A DNA stretch of 64,000 nt from DATKEJ01 sp963768715 (GCA_963768715.1 CAVYJC010000010.1:1-64000), one strand, 5' to 3'; shown: positions 52,961-62,707, numbered from the stretch's first letter. The notes: a model not told the origin generated them from the sequence alone. Program-made: numbers and translations.

Positions 52961-54661
52961 TTGGTTACTAACCAGTCCGCTCGGCGTCACGAACGCGTCG
53001 GCGGCGGACTCTTACGTCTGCTCCTCCTGACCTCACTTCTGGGGTCGGCCGCACCATCTGCTCAATCGCAGTCTGTCTCGGTCTGGAGCCCGAAGTACGC
53101 CCGCCCGGAACAGCGACTGAACCTGTTCACCCAGTGGGAGTCCGGAGTTTCGTTCGATGCTGTCAAGGTCAGCATGCCGGCACGGTGGCGCCTCTTAGCC
53201 GCCGAGCAAGTAGACGATGCGCGCATGAATCGGACGCCCCTGAACCTGCGGCGCGAAGGCAAACAGTGGGTGGTCGAAGGGCCGGCCAGATTCAGTGCAC
53301 CCTTGCGGATCGTTCTAACGGCGGCCTCCGACAAGGAGGAAGGCATCGGATCGATAGAGATGCAGGCGACAAACCTCGTGCCAACCAGGAAGGGCATCGT
53401 CTCCGAGGACGTCGGCGATGCGATTCGAGTCGACATTCCCGTCGAACAACCGCGCGAGACGGCCGGGCACGCCCTGCGACTCGAGTCAGCCGCCCGATTC
53501 CAGAATGCCCCCGACGCGGTCGCAACCGTCTTTCCCGCCAGCCGTTCGTTCACAACAGAATTCTGGTTTCAGACGATCGACAGGGACGTGATCCTGCTGT
53601 CCACGTGGGACGGCAACGAGACCGGAAACTACCCGTTTGAGTTCGTCATCGATGCCGGCGGCAATCTTCGCTGTTATTCCGGTCAAGGCGGCATGCACTA
53701 CTCGGTCGTCTCAGACCGACCTGTTTCTGACGGCGCATGGCACCATGCCGCCTACGTCAGAGATGTGAAGGCGCACATGGCATCCTTATCGGTCGACGGC
53801 AAGGCTGTCGATTCCGTCTACCTTCCCGACGGTGTGAACGAAAAATCGTATCCAATTGCAATCGGCCGCAGGGTTTCAAGTGCAACGTCGAACGTGAGAG
53901 GACTTTTCGACGAATTGCGCATCTGGCCGGAAGCGCGCAGTCAGCAGTTGATCGCTGCCGATACACGCCTCCCCGGCAGGAGTCTTACGGAGAAGCCGGT
54001 CGTGCTCGTCGACTTCGAGGAGGCCCTCCCACTCTCACTGGAGGAAGACGAGGACATATTGGTCGCATCCGATCTCGCACTGCATCAGCCGGTTCTTGGT
54101 GCTCGCGCGGAAGTGCGATCAGGCACTGTAGAGATCTCCTGGCGGCTGACCGGCGGCGAAGCCCAAACGGTCACGCTCGAACGGTCTGACGACGGAACGA
54201 CGTTCGTACCGATATATCTCGTCGTGGCTGGAACCCGCGACCGGATAGATGCCGGCTTCGATCGACCGTTTTCGTTCCAGGACCTGAACGTGACCGGCTC
54301 GTCCGTTTCCTACTACCGATTTGCGCAGGATTTCGAGGATGGCAGCCGCATCGTGTCAAATACGTTGAAGGTGGGCCTCGGCGACTCGGATGTGCCTTCC
54401 GCGTTCAACCTGATCGGAAACTCACCGAATCCGTTCGTCACCTCCACGCAGGTCTTCTTCGAACTCAACGAGCCGATGCATGTCCGGCTGTCCATCTGGG
54501 ATATATCCGGGCACCTCGTCGAGTGGCTGCTCAACCAGAATATGGATGCGGGTACGCACCAGGTCAGATTCAGCGCTGATGAGCTGCCGAGCGGTACATA
54601 CTTCGTCAGGATGGAGTCGGAGCACGGCGCCATGACCGGGAAGATGACCCTCCGCAAATAG
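52961..54661 (+). CDS. secreted LamG protein with T9SS sorting domain
   Basis: 566 residues. A basic N-terminus and a hydrophobic core (LLRLLLLTSLLGSAAPSAQS) form a signal peptide. A concanavalin-like LamG domain lies at about 170-330 (TEFWFQTIDRD, DGAWHHAAYV, GLFDELRIWPEAR). The last 85 residues are a type A T9SS sorting domain (NLIGNSPNPFVTSTQ, LPSGTYFVRMES), which directs the protein to the cell surface. The start is TTG; no nearby ATG exists. Probable carbohydrate binding is inferred from the domain. Confidence 0.85.
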   Translation: MVTNQSARRHERVGGGLLRLLLLTSLLGSAAPSAQSQSVSVWSPKYARPEQRLNLFTQWESGVSFDAVKVSMPARWRLLAAEQVDDARMNRTPLNLRREGKQWVVEGPARFSAPLRIVLTAASDKEEGIGSIEMQATNLVPTRKGIVSEDVGDAIRVDIPVEQPRETAGHALRLESAARFQNAPDAVATVFPASRSFTTEFWFQTIDRDVILLSTWDGNETGNYPFEFVIDAGGNLRCYSGQGGMHYSVVSDRPVSDGAWHHAAYVRDVKAHMASLSVDGKAVDSVYLPDGVNEKSYPIAIGRRVSSATSNVRGLFDELRIWPEARSQQLIAADTRLPGRSLTEKPVVLVDFEEALPLSLEEDEDILVASDLALHQPVLGARAEVRSGTVEISWRLTGGEAQTVTLERSDDGTTFVPIYLVVAGTRDRIDAGFDRPFSFQDLNVTGSSVSYYRFAQDFEDGSRIVSNTLKVGLGDSDVPSAFNLIGNSPNPFVTSTQVFFELNEPMHVRLSIWDISGHLVEWLLNQNMDAGTHQVRFSADELPSGTYFVRMESEHGAMTGKMTLRK

Positions 54662-54685
54662 GCCCCGGTCCAAGAAGAGGGTCTT

Positions 54686-54713
54686 TTGGAATTTGGGAGG
54701 CGTGTTTTATTAT
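54686..54713 (+). promoter_or_regulatory. putative promoter for the OPT transporter gene
   Basis: TTGGAA (54686-54691), 16 bases, then TATTAT (54708-54713), about 56 bases before the ATG at 54770. It follows the sigma-70 pattern and lies in an AT-rich island between two GC-rich genes. Confidence 0.45.
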
Positions 54714-54769
54714 GACTCGCCGATCACGCAGGAGTCCGGACCCCTATCAAGACTACACCCCTCACTTAC

Positions 54770-56836
54770 ATGGCATTCCACGATTCTGGAACCTCATCAG
54801 CTTCCGTCAATGACGAGCCTTTCATTCCGGCGTCGCAGACGTTGCCGGAAATAACGATCAAGGCCGTCGTTCTGGGCTTCATCCTTTCGGCCGTGCTTGC
54901 GGGTGCGAATGCTTACCTCGGCCTCAAGGTCGGGCTGACCGTATCGGCTTCGATTCCGGCCGCGGTGATCTCGATGGCGGTCCTTCGGTTCTTCCGTCAA
55001 TCGAACATCCTCGAGAACAATATCGTCCAGACGGCAGCATCTGCCGGCGAGTCGCTTGCCGCCGGCGTGATCTTCACGATCCCGGCGCTCATTCTTCTCG
55101 GGTTCTGGCAGGACTTTTCGTTCCTCGAGACGTTGGCGATTTCGGGTGTCGGCGGACTGCTCGGCGTTCTGTTCACGATTCCGCTTCGACGTGCCCTCAT
55201 CATCGAACAACCACTGAAGTTTCCCGAAGGCGTTGCGACCGCAGAAGTGCTCAAAGCCGGCACGCAAGGCGGCGAGGGCGTCAAGGCCATCGCGGTAGCG
55301 GGGCTCGCGGCCGCCCTGGCCAAGCTCGGCCAGACCGGACTGAAAGTATTGTCCGGTACCACGCACGGCTCGGTCACCCTTGGAAAATCGATCTTCGGCA
55401 TCGGTAGCGATCTGTCTGTAGCCCTGCTCGGTGTCGGATACATCGTCGGGCTGAACATTTCAATCCTCGTCTTCGGCGGCGGTCTGATATCGTGGCTGTT
55501 CGGCATACCCATCTTCACCGCCCTCGCCGATCCGTCGACCATGCCGGTGGGAGCGGATGGAAGTCCTCTCACCGGATTCACGGCGGCCGAGGCAATCTGG
55601 AGTTCCTACATTCGGTATTTAGGCGTGGGGGCGATGGCGGTCGGCGGTATCTGGGCGCTTATCTCCCTTATGAAGCCGATCCGGGACGGCATGCGGTCGT
55701 CGCTCGAGGCCGTGCGCGCCGCGAAGGCGGGCGGCAATGTCCTCGTTCCTCGGACCGAACGCGACACACCGATCAACATTGTCGGGATCAGCATTCTGGC
55801 CCTTTCAATCCCGCTGTTCGGCGTTTTCGTGTTTGTTCTCGATTCGTCGGCCCTGGGTGTGTCGGTGGCTACTGACTGGGGCATCATCTTCTTCGCCCTG
55901 TTCTTCTCGCTGTTCGCGGGATTCCTCTTCTCGTCCGTGGCCGGCTACATGGCGGGACTTGTCGGCTCTTCCAACAATCCGATATCCGGCGTCACTATCG
56001 CAACGATCCTCTCTGCCTCCCTCATCCTGCTGCTCATTTTGGGGTCAGACCTCGACTACGATGCGCATAAGGCTTCGGCCGCCGCCGCCGCGGCAATCAT
56101 CATCGGCGCCGTCGTCTGCTGCGCCGCCGCCATCGCAGGAGACAATCTCCAGGACCTGAAGGCCGGCCATCTCGTCGGCGCCACACCGTACAAGCAGCAG
56201 ATTATGCAGATGGTCGGCGTGGTTGCGGGTGCGCTCGTGATTGCTCCTGTCCTGCAGCTGCTTTACTCAGCTTACGGGCTGGGCGGATTCTTCCCGCGCG
56301 AAGGCATGGATCCAACCGAAATGCTCGACGCCCCTCAAGCCACGTTGATGAGCGCTGTCGCCAAAGGGGTGTTCTCGCGAAATCTACCCTGGACGATGAT
56401 CTTCATCGGCGCAGCCGTGGCGGTCGCGATTATCATTCTCGACCAAATCCTGAAGAGCAAGGGTTCGACATTCAGAACACCGGTCCTTGCGGTTGCCGTC
56501 GGCATCTACCTTCCGATCGAGCTGTCGGTACCCATTTTCATCGGCGGCGTGACAGCGCACCTGGTCGGCCGCGCCGCGAGAGCCGCCAATCCCGATAACG
56601 CGGATGCCGCCGGCAAGGCAGCAGAGCACAAGGGACTTCTTTTTTCCTCGGGACTCATCACGGGCGAAGCCCTTGTCGGCATTCTGCTCGCCATCCCGTT
56701 TGCGGCGGCCCAGAGCACAGACGTTTTGAGAATTCCAGGATTCGACAGCGTCGCACTTGTGCTGGGTCCCGTCGTTTTTGCGGCCTTCGTCTACTGGCTG
56801 TACAGGACATCCAGTCGGGTGAAGGTTGGTACCTGA
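54770..56836 (+). CDS. OPT family oligopeptide transporter
   Basis: 688 residues with about 14-16 membrane helices. The N-terminal QTLPEITIKAVVLGFILSAV and ANAYLGLKVGLTVSASIPAAV, then NNIVQTAASAGESLAAGVIF and FPEGVATAEVLKAG are the OPT signature. The family imports peptides or metal-chelator conjugates with protons. The C-terminal half (VAVGIYLPIELSVPIFIGG) is complete. It starts about 110 bases after the T9SS gene and is 8 bases upstream of the MBL-fold gene. Confidence 0.95.
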   Translation: MAFHDSGTSSASVNDEPFIPASQTLPEITIKAVVLGFILSAVLAGANAYLGLKVGLTVSASIPAAVISMAVLRFFRQSNILENNIVQTAASAGESLAAGVIFTIPALILLGFWQDFSFLETLAISGVGGLLGVLFTIPLRRALIIEQPLKFPEGVATAEVLKAGTQGGEGVKAIAVAGLAAALAKLGQTGLKVLSGTTHGSVTLGKSIFGIGSDLSVALLGVGYIVGLNISILVFGGGLISWLFGIPIFTALADPSTMPVGADGSPLTGFTAAEAIWSSYIRYLGVGAMAVGGIWALISLMKPIRDGMRSSLEAVRAAKAGGNVLVPRTERDTPINIVGISILALSIPLFGVFVFVLDSSALGVSVATDWGIIFFALFFSLFAGFLFSSVAGYMAGLVGSSNNPISGVTIATILSASLILLLILGSDLDYDAHKASAAAAAAIIIGAVVCCAAAIAGDNLQDLKAGHLVGATPYKQQIMQMVGVVAGALVIAPVLQLLYSAYGLGGFFPREGMDPTEMLDAPQATLMSAVAKGVFSRNLPWTMIFIGAAVAVAIIILDQILKSKGSTFRTPVLAVAVGIYLPIELSVPIFIGGVTAHLVGRAARAANPDNADAAGKAAEHKGLLFSSGLITGEALVGILLAIPFAAAQSTDVLRIPGFDSVALVLGPVVFAAFVYWLYRTSSRVKVGT

Positions 56837-56844
56837 ACTCTGTC

Positions 56845-57540
56845 ATGAAACTCACGTATTTCGGACACTCTGCATTCCAGATCGAAACGAGAGACTCGAC
56901 CCTTCTCATAGACCCGTTTATCGACGGAAATCCCCGGGCGCAGGGCGTCGTCTCGGCCGCTTCCCTGAATCCCGACTACATACTGCTCACGCATGCCCAC
57001 GGTGATCATTGGGGTGACACCCCGAGGATTGCCGCTCGAACCGGGGCAACCGTCGTCGGCTGCTTCGAGATCGCCGGATATCTCAAATCGAAGCACGGCT
57101 ATGAGAACAGCGTCGGCACAAATACGGGGGGATCCGTCTCGTTCGACTGGGGCAAGGTCACGTTCACACACGCCCGACACTCGTCGTCGTTTCCGGACGG
57201 GACGTATGGCGGTGTCGCCTGCGGACTGCTCCTGGAAATTGAAGGTCGGCTCCTCTACCATGCGGGCGATACCGAACCGTTCCACGAAATGGGCTGGATA
57301 TCCGGTGGCCGCACCATCGATGTCGCGATGCTCCCAATCGGTGATTGCTTCACGATGGGTCCCGAAGCCTCCCTCAGGGCGATCGACCTCCTGGAACCGG
57401 ATATGGTCGTTCCGATTCATTACAACACCTTCCCGGCCATCCACATCGATGACGACCGGCTCGAAAGATGGAAAGGCGGTGTCGCGGAGAGAGGGGCCGT
57501 TCCGAATATCCTGGCCCCGGGAGAATCGATCACGCTTTGA
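56845..57540 (+). CDS. UPF0173 metal-dependent hydrolase (MBL fold)
   Basis: 231 residues. It starts MKLTYFGHSAFQIET and has the zinc motif LLTHAHGDHWGD, HARHSSSFPDG, HAGDTEPFHEMG and the final IHYNTFP. The fold and pattern match UPF0173 (YtkL type). The substrate is unknown. It begins 8 bases after the OPT transporter and probably shares its transcript. Confidence 0.93.
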   Translation: MKLTYFGHSAFQIETRDSTLLIDPFIDGNPRAQGVVSAASLNPDYILLTHAHGDHWGDTPRIAARTGATVVGCFEIAGYLKSKHGYENSVGTNTGGSVSFDWGKVTFTHARHSSSFPDGTYGGVACGLLLEIEGRLLYHAGDTEPFHEMGWISGGRTIDVAMLPIGDCFTMGPEASLRAIDLLEPDMVVPIHYNTFPAIHIDDDRLERWKGGVAERGAVPNILAPGESITL

Positions 57541-57616
57541 GGCCTGGGGGTAGAAACAGATGCCCCCCAAGTGCAGTATATTCCGGTGTTCAGTTCGTCC
57601 GACTCGGAGAACCCCA

Positions 57617-58549
57617 ATGGCCAGACCTCGATCATCGAGGTATAGTCGGCACGGGTGCCAAGGCCGTCTGCCGCTCTTCTTTCTGGTCTGCTTGTCGACT
57701 CTTGCGACAAGCGGCGCGCTGGCTCAACGCCCATTCGTTTCCAACGACCCGTTCTATCGGAATGAAACCGCGCGTCGATCATTCCACGATGGGTACGCGG
57801 TCAGCGGTGAGGTGACGTACCAGTCAACGGATCATTCTGTTGCGAACTCGTCGAGCAACTTGGGACTTCTCCTGCAACTGGACTATGGACTAGGATCGCA
57901 GTTCGATCTCTCGGCAATCGTCAATTTTGCCGGAGGCTCTGTGGGTCAGAACCTCGATCTTGCTTGGGTTGCGGTCAAGCATCACTGGCATCGCGACGGG
58001 GCCGACATGGCGTTGCGGCTGGCATTCGAACCCCGGCCTCCTTCAAACGGCGGACTGGGATTCCGCCAGACGGACTTGGCCTTTCTCTACTCGAAGACGC
58101 TGTCACCGCAGGTCGGAACGCAGATGGCGGCCGGCTTGCGCTATGTAAGGACCGGCTACCGCGGCGGCGGGGAGGTCGACGCCAACACACCGCTGGCCGG
58201 CATTGCTTATACCGAAGCGACAGGAATCGAAGGCCACGTTAAGCTCGGATACGATCTGATCTTCGATCCTGCCCGGAGCCACGTCGCGTTGTCGCTTGAC
58301 TACGAGGCTGGAACCTACAGCCTCGTAGAACGGAGGATCGTGACTGGAGCGGACGGCCCTAATGCCGACTTGGGCGAATTTAGGGGTCATGTGCTCTGGG
58401 TACGAACGGGTGTGCACTGGCATCGACCGTCCTATCAGATCGCCCCAACTATCAGCGTCCCACTGATGAGTTACAAGAAGGGCGTTGGACCGGATCTCGG
58501 GAAGGGCCCGCAGTTCATCAACCTCGGTCTCAGACTCACGCTTCGGTAG
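57617..58549 (+). CDS. putative outer-membrane beta-barrel protein
   Basis: 310 residues. A basic N-terminus and a hydrophobic segment (LPLFFLVCLSTLATSGALAQ) form a signal peptide. The rest alternates polar and nonpolar residues in about 10-12 strands (VAVKHHWHRDGADMALRLAF, VALSLDYEAGTYSLV). It ends LGLRLTLR, close to the usual C-terminal signature of outer-membrane barrels. No family is recognised. The start with the signal peptide was preferred over one 19 codons upstream. Confidence 0.75.
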   Translation: MARPRSSRYSRHGCQGRLPLFFLVCLSTLATSGALAQRPFVSNDPFYRNETARRSFHDGYAVSGEVTYQSTDHSVANSSSNLGLLLQLDYGLGSQFDLSAIVNFAGGSVGQNLDLAWVAVKHHWHRDGADMALRLAFEPRPPSNGGLGFRQTDLAFLYSKTLSPQVGTQMAAGLRYVRTGYRGGGEVDANTPLAGIAYTEATGIEGHVKLGYDLIFDPARSHVALSLDYEAGTYSLVERRIVTGADGPNADLGEFRGHVLWVRTGVHWHRPSYQIAPTISVPLMSYKKGVGPDLGKGPQFINLGLRLTLR

Positions 58550-58552
58550 CCG

Positions 58553-59080
58553 GTGGATCTCAAGACAGCCCGGTCCCTTCGAATCGGTGTCATCTCCGAC
58601 ACGCACGGTTACTTCCATCCAGCGATTCCTAAAGCTTTTGCCGGCGTCGATTGCATTCTGCACGCCGGAGACCTGGGTGTTCCCGAGATCTTCGACAAGC
58701 TGGAGGCGATCGCCCCGACGATGGCTGTCTACGGCAACGTCGACGGCGCAGTGATCAGGCGGATGCTGGCCGAGGATTTAGAGACAAGACTCGGAGGGAT
58801 ACGCGTCTGGATGACACACATTGGCGGCCGACCCGGCCGCTGGTCGTCGGGTATTCGAAAGCAACTCGTCGAGAGGCGGCCCGATCTCTTCGTATGCGGG
58901 CACAGCCACATATTGCGCATTGAACGGACGTCCAGTCCGGTCCCCTTCCTCTACCTGAATCCCGGCGCAGCCGGTCGACAGGGACTGCACCAAGTAAAGA
59001 CCTGTGTGATCCTGACCGCGGAAGACGGTGCGCTACGAAAGGCCGAAGTCATCCACCTCGACACGTTGGAATCCGAATAA
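58553..59080 (+). CDS. YfcE/MJ0936-type metallophosphoesterase
   Basis: 175 residues. Metal-binding motifs in order: ISDTHGYF, HAGDLGVPE, YGNVDG, THIGG and CGHSHILRIE. The family removes phosphate from small phosphodiesters. The start is GTG, four bases after the previous stop; no ATG precedes the first motif. The substrate cannot be deduced. Confidence 0.93.
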   Translation: MDLKTARSLRIGVISDTHGYFHPAIPKAFAGVDCILHAGDLGVPEIFDKLEAIAPTMAVYGNVDGAVIRRMLAEDLETRLGGIRVWMTHIGGRPGRWSSGIRKQLVERRPDLFVCGHSHILRIERTSSPVPFLYLNPGAAGRQGLHQVKTCVILTAEDGALRKAEVIHLDTLESE

Positions 59081-59149
59081 ACGTGCTTTATCTAATCTCC
59101 GAAAGTTTATTTTCACTACTTGCCCGTTACCGAATTTCAACGTCTATCC

Positions 59150-60898
59150 ATGCCTGATCGGTCTCTGACGATTCACCAGACGGAGCATCTTGATCTGCGC
59201 GCGCTTTACGAGGCGACCCAGCTTCTGAGCAGTTCGATCGATCTCAGCTTCGTCTTGAACAACCTCTTGCTCATTGCGATGAGCAAGCTCCTCGTGACAC
59301 GGGGCATTGTGCTCCTGTTCGATCCGGTCGAGCAATCATACGGTGTTGCCGCCTGCAAAGGGATGCCGCGCCTAAACCCGGGTGACACCATCGCCTTCGA
59401 ACCGCTCGGCCAACCCGTGGCCTTGTCCGGCGAAGAGGTGCCCGACGTTCTCCGCGAGCACCGTATCAGCCACCTCCTTCCTGTAGAGTACCACGATCGT
59501 TGCATCGGCTGGCTGGGCCTGGGACCAAAGCCGACTGGCAAACCCTTAGAAAATGACGAGTTAGCGTTTACAGAGGCCCTCGTCTCGATTTCGAGTTCCG
59601 CCGTCCAGAACTCGCTCGTGATCGACGAACTTCAGCAGTCGAACAAGGATCTGGACGGTAAAATTCAGGAGCTGAATACGCTCTTCGACCTCTCGCAGGA
59701 ATTCAATTCGACGCGCGATCGGGAACGACTCGTCCGACTGCTTTCGTTTGCCCTGATGGGCCAGCTCTTGGTCAAGACCCACCTCTTTCTGCTTCGAAAG
59801 CCTTCCGGCACTGACGCTGATGGACAGGCTCGCCTTGAGGAGCCCCTCACTATCGTCGCGAAACAGGGTCTTAAGAAGGGCGACGGTCTTGAGAACCTCA
59901 TGGAACGTTTGAACGGCATTACCGAGGCCGTTGCGCCCGGGGTCTCTCAGACTGAGAGTGAGGATGAATGGGCTGTTCTTGCCGACTTCGGATTGGAGAT
60001 CGCCATTCCCCTTCGACTGCGCGGAGCCACGCAGGGCATCTTGTGCCTCGGTCCAAAAATGACCGGGCAGCGCTACCAGCCAAGTGACGTTGAGTTCTTG
60101 TACGCTCTCGGCAATCTCGCCCTGACGTCGATACAGAACACCTATCTGGTCGACGAACAAATCGAACGTGAGCGGATGGCGCAGGAAATGAGGCTGGCCC
60201 GAGAAATCCAGGAGCGCCTCCTCCCCGACAAGCTTCCAGAGTGCGAACACGTGGAAATCGCCGCCTTCGCTACACCGAGCCGGGAAGTATCGGGTGACTA
60301 CTTCGACGTCGTGAACCTGAACGGTGAGCGACTCATGATGGCGATCGCAGACGTCACCGGTAAGGGCATCCCGGCCTCCCTGCTCATGGCGAATATGCAG
60401 GCGTGCTTGCGCATCGTACTCCCGATGGACATGAAGCTCGAGGAAGCCACGGCGCGCATCAACGACGTGATCCACGGCAATACCGGTTTCGACAAGTTCA
60501 TCACATTCTTCTGGTGCATATGCTCGGCCGACGGGAGATCGCTCCACTACGTCAATGCGGGGCACAATCCTCCGGTCCACATCACGGCGGAAGGAAAGCT
60601 TACGCACCTCGAATCGGGAGGCCTGCTGCTGGGCATTATGGGGGGCATGCCATACGAACGGGGCGAAGTCGTCCTGGACTCCGGCGACGTCGTCGCCATG
60701 TTCACGGACGGGGTCACCGAAGCCATGAACCACGAACACCAAGAGTACGACGATCCTCGTTTGGAGGGTGTGCTCATGGACAATCGGCACCTCTCTGCCC
60801 AGGAGATCCTCGACGCGGTAATCGCCGACGTCCGTGAATTCACGCAAGGAGCCGAACAGAGCGACGACATCACGATGATGGTGATGAAGGTGAAGTAG
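59150..60898 (+). CDS. GAF-domain SpoIIE/RsbU-type phosphatase
   Basis: About 582 residues. Two GAF-like domains (about 20-165 and 185-345) are joined by a helical linker (EYNTLFDLSQEFN-like). The C-terminal PP2C domain carries SREVSGDYFDVVN, IADVTGKGIPASLLMANMQ, NAGHNPPVH and FTDGVTEAMN, the metal sites. Such proteins dephosphorylate an anti-anti-sigma factor and control partner-switching stress responses. No sigma-factor partner is beside it. A TTG at 59120 is an alternative start. A heptamer array begins directly after the stop. Confidence 0.92.
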   Translation: MPDRSLTIHQTEHLDLRALYEATQLLSSSIDLSFVLNNLLLIAMSKLLVTRGIVLLFDPVEQSYGVAACKGMPRLNPGDTIAFEPLGQPVALSGEEVPDVLREHRISHLLPVEYHDRCIGWLGLGPKPTGKPLENDELAFTEALVSISSSAVQNSLVIDELQQSNKDLDGKIQELNTLFDLSQEFNSTRDRERLVRLLSFALMGQLLVKTHLFLLRKPSGTDADGQARLEEPLTIVAKQGLKKGDGLENLMERLNGITEAVAPGVSQTESEDEWAVLADFGLEIAIPLRLRGATQGILCLGPKMTGQRYQPSDVEFLYALGNLALTSIQNTYLVDEQIERERMAQEMRLAREIQERLLPDKLPECEHVEIAAFATPSREVSGDYFDVVNLNGERLMMAIADVTGKGIPASLLMANMQACLRIVLPMDMKLEEATARINDVIHGNTGFDKFITFFWCICSADGRSLHYVNAGHNPPVHITAEGKLTHLESGGLLLGIMGGMPYERGEVVLDSGDVVAMFTDGVTEAMNHEHQEYDDPRLEGVLMDNRHLSAQEILDAVIADVREFTQGAEQSDDITMMVMKVK

Positions 60899-60968
60899 GG
60901 TACTTGGTACTTGGTACTTGGTGCGTGGTACTTGGTACTTGGTGCGTGGTGCGGGGTGCGGGGTGCGA
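60899..60968. repeat. heptanucleotide tandem array 2
   Basis: Ten units of 7 bases start at the base after the phosphatase stop: GGTACTT three times, GGTGCGT, GGTACTT twice, GGTGCGT, GGTGCGG twice, GGTGCGA. Consensus GGTRCKN, closely related to array 1 at 5603-5658 (GGCACNN). No spacers. Confidence 0.9.
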
Positions 60969-61006
60969 CTCGACCGATTCGCGAGCAGGATTGATCAAGT
61001 TTTCAT

Positions 61007-61012
61007 TATAAT
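61007..61012 (+). promoter_or_regulatory. TATAAT box upstream of the DUF805 gene
   Basis: A perfect TATAAT, 44 bases before the ATG at 61057, in an AT-rich island. No clear -35 element at 16-18 bases was found, so it is only a candidate. Confidence 0.3.
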
Positions 61013-61056
61013 CCTCGCATCCGCAACTCACAGTTCACTTCTTATCCGGTTTTGCC

Positions 61057-61449
61057 ATGCAGCCTGAAGAATACACGACGGACGAAGGCTATCTGACGCC
61101 CGCTCCCGAGACGTACAAAGAGATTCTCTTTTCTTTCGAAGGACGAATCAACCGAGCAAAGTACTGGGGGTACGCGCTCGTCATGATGCTGGCCATGGTA
61201 GTGGTAGGACTAGTGGGTACAGCATTGGCCGGCCAGGCGGGATTCTGGGTAGCCTACGTCCTCGCTATGCTTATCATTATCTGGCCTGCCCTCGCGTTAG
61301 GGGTGAAACGATGCCACGACAGAAATAGGACTGGCTGGTTCATGCTCATGGCCCTGGTCCCGATCGGTAACATCTGGTACATGATCGAGATCGGGTTCTT
61401 GCGCGGAACGGACGGCCCGAACGACTACGGCGAAGATCCGCTCGGGTAG
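61057..61449 (+). CDS. DUF805 family membrane protein
   Basis: 130 residues. LFSFEGRINRAKYWGYAL, then LALGVKRCHDRNRTGWFML and the ending GTDGPNDYGEDPLG are typical of DUF805. About three membrane helices. The function is unknown. The 3' end overlaps the convergent GlmU-like frame by 104 bases, but the end of this gene is the better supported of the two. Confidence 0.92.
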   Translation: MQPEEYTTDEGYLTPAPETYKEILFSFEGRINRAKYWGYALVMMLAMVVVGLVGTALAGQAGFWVAYVLAMLIIIWPALALGVKRCHDRNRTGWFMLMALVPIGNIWYMIEIGFLRGTDGPNDYGEDPLG

Positions 61450-62707
61450 ATGTCCGCGCGTGACCCGACTCGTATACTGCTGCCAGCGCAGCCTCCTCGT
61501 CGGCACTGAGGACTTTCCCCCGTCGCTCCATCATCGCGCGGATCGAGGCGAATACCTTCTCGGGATTATTATCCATCAGGCGATCTCGTCCTCCCCAGGA
61601 GAAGGATGGAATATGCCTCGGCTGATACCCCGCGCCGAAGACGTTGCAGGCCAAGCCGACAACGGTCCCCGTGTTGAACATCGTGTTGATCCCCGATCGC
61701 GAATGGTCGCCCATGATGAGTCCGACGAACTGACTTCCTGAGGACTCGTACTTCCGCAGGTGTTCGTTGTACAGAGTAACCTCGCCGTAGTCGTTTCGCA
61801 GGTTGGACGTATTGGTATCGGCGCCGATGTTGCACCACGCTCCGATGTAACTGTTGCCCACGTAGCCGTCGTGCGCCTTGTTGGAGAACCCGAGCAACAC
61901 ACTGTTCGACACCTCGCCGCCGACACGGCATTGCTCCCCGAGCGAGCTCGACGTCACGCGTGCCCCCATCTTGACACGCGAACCCTTGCCGATGTGGCAC
62001 GGCCCCCTCAAAATGGCCCCCGCCATAATGTGCGCATCTCGCTCGACGATTACCGGGCCCTCGTCTGAGATCAGAATCGCACCAGGCTCGATAACGGCGC
62101 CTGGTCCAACAGCCATAAAGTGCGTCCCTATGAGCAGGGCCTCGGCAGATACAATTGCATCATCGGAGACTCCTCTGACGCCCATGGCCGAGGCATCGTC
62201 GTCGATAAATCGTGCAACGTCACCGACGAGGTCCCAGAGGCGATTCACCAGGCGCGCTTGCTGCACCTCGATCGCCTCGAGATCGTCAAACGCGGGCACT
62301 CCATTCTCGAGCTGAATCGACTGCATCGACGGACACCAGGCGGCGACGACGGTTTCGCCGCTCCTCCAGCGTCTACCCCAACTCGGGGATTCCCCGTCCC
62401 CCTCCAACAGCGCCCGCCATTCTCCTACCAGATGCGCACCGGCCGTCAGGAGTCGCCCGTTGATGAACAGTGTCGAATCTGCACGCTCGTCAGGAAGGGA
62501 CGTCTGCGGACTACCGTTACCTTCGAGACTCGCCAGCGAGCGAACCTCTGGGCGACTCAGAAGGAAGTCGGCGTGGCGCCCGAGGTCCAACTCGATTCGG
62601 TGGCGCAAAGGAAGGATTCCCGCGCGCAAATCGTAAACCGGACGTGTATGAATCAGCGGTTTGAGGTGAGCAACCGCCTCATCTTCAAAGAACGCCAGTG
62701 TCGGCAT
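61346..62707 (-). CDS. GlmU-like sugar-nucleotidyltransferase family protein
   Basis: 453 residues as written. The first part (1-165) resembles the N-terminal part of putative sugar nucleotidyltransferases. From about 185 to 380 comes a left-handed beta-helix of hexapeptide repeats (AVIEPGAILISDEGPVIV, HIGKGSRVKMGARV, SFSWGGRDRLMDNNP), which binds acyl or acetyl substrates. The last 40 residues are Arg/Ser/Thr-rich and overlap DUF805, so they are probably read in a wrong frame. A frameshift near 61470 or a missing stop is suspected. A GlmU-type role in sugar activation is probable. Confidence 0.8.
   Translation of the reverse strand: MPTLAFFEDEAVAHLKPLIHTRPVYDLRAGILPLRHRIELDLGRHADFLLSRPEVRSLASLEGNGSPQTSLPDERADSTLFINGRLLTAGAHLVGEWRALLEGDGESPSWGRRWRSGETVVAAWCPSMQSIQLENGVPAFDDLEAIEVQQARLVNRLWDLVGDVARFIDDDASAMGVRGVSDDAIVSAEALLIGTHFMAVGPGAVIEPGAILISDEGPVIVERDAHIMAGAILRGPCHIGKGSRVKMGARVTSSSLGEQCRVGGEVSNSVLLGFSNKAHDGYVGNSYIGAWCNIGADTNTSNLRNDYGEVTLYNEHLRKYESSGSQFVGLIMGDHSRSGINTMFNTGTVVGLACNVFGAGYQPRHIPSFSWGGRDRLMDNNPEKVFASIRAMMERRGKVLSADEEAALAAVYESGHARTSTRADLRRSRSGRPFRARTRSRSCTRCYRSGPGP

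Noticed and set aside
59561..60847. 428-residue frame antisense to the SpoIIE-type phosphatase
   Set aside because: Shadow; the GAF and PP2C motifs lie on the plus strand.
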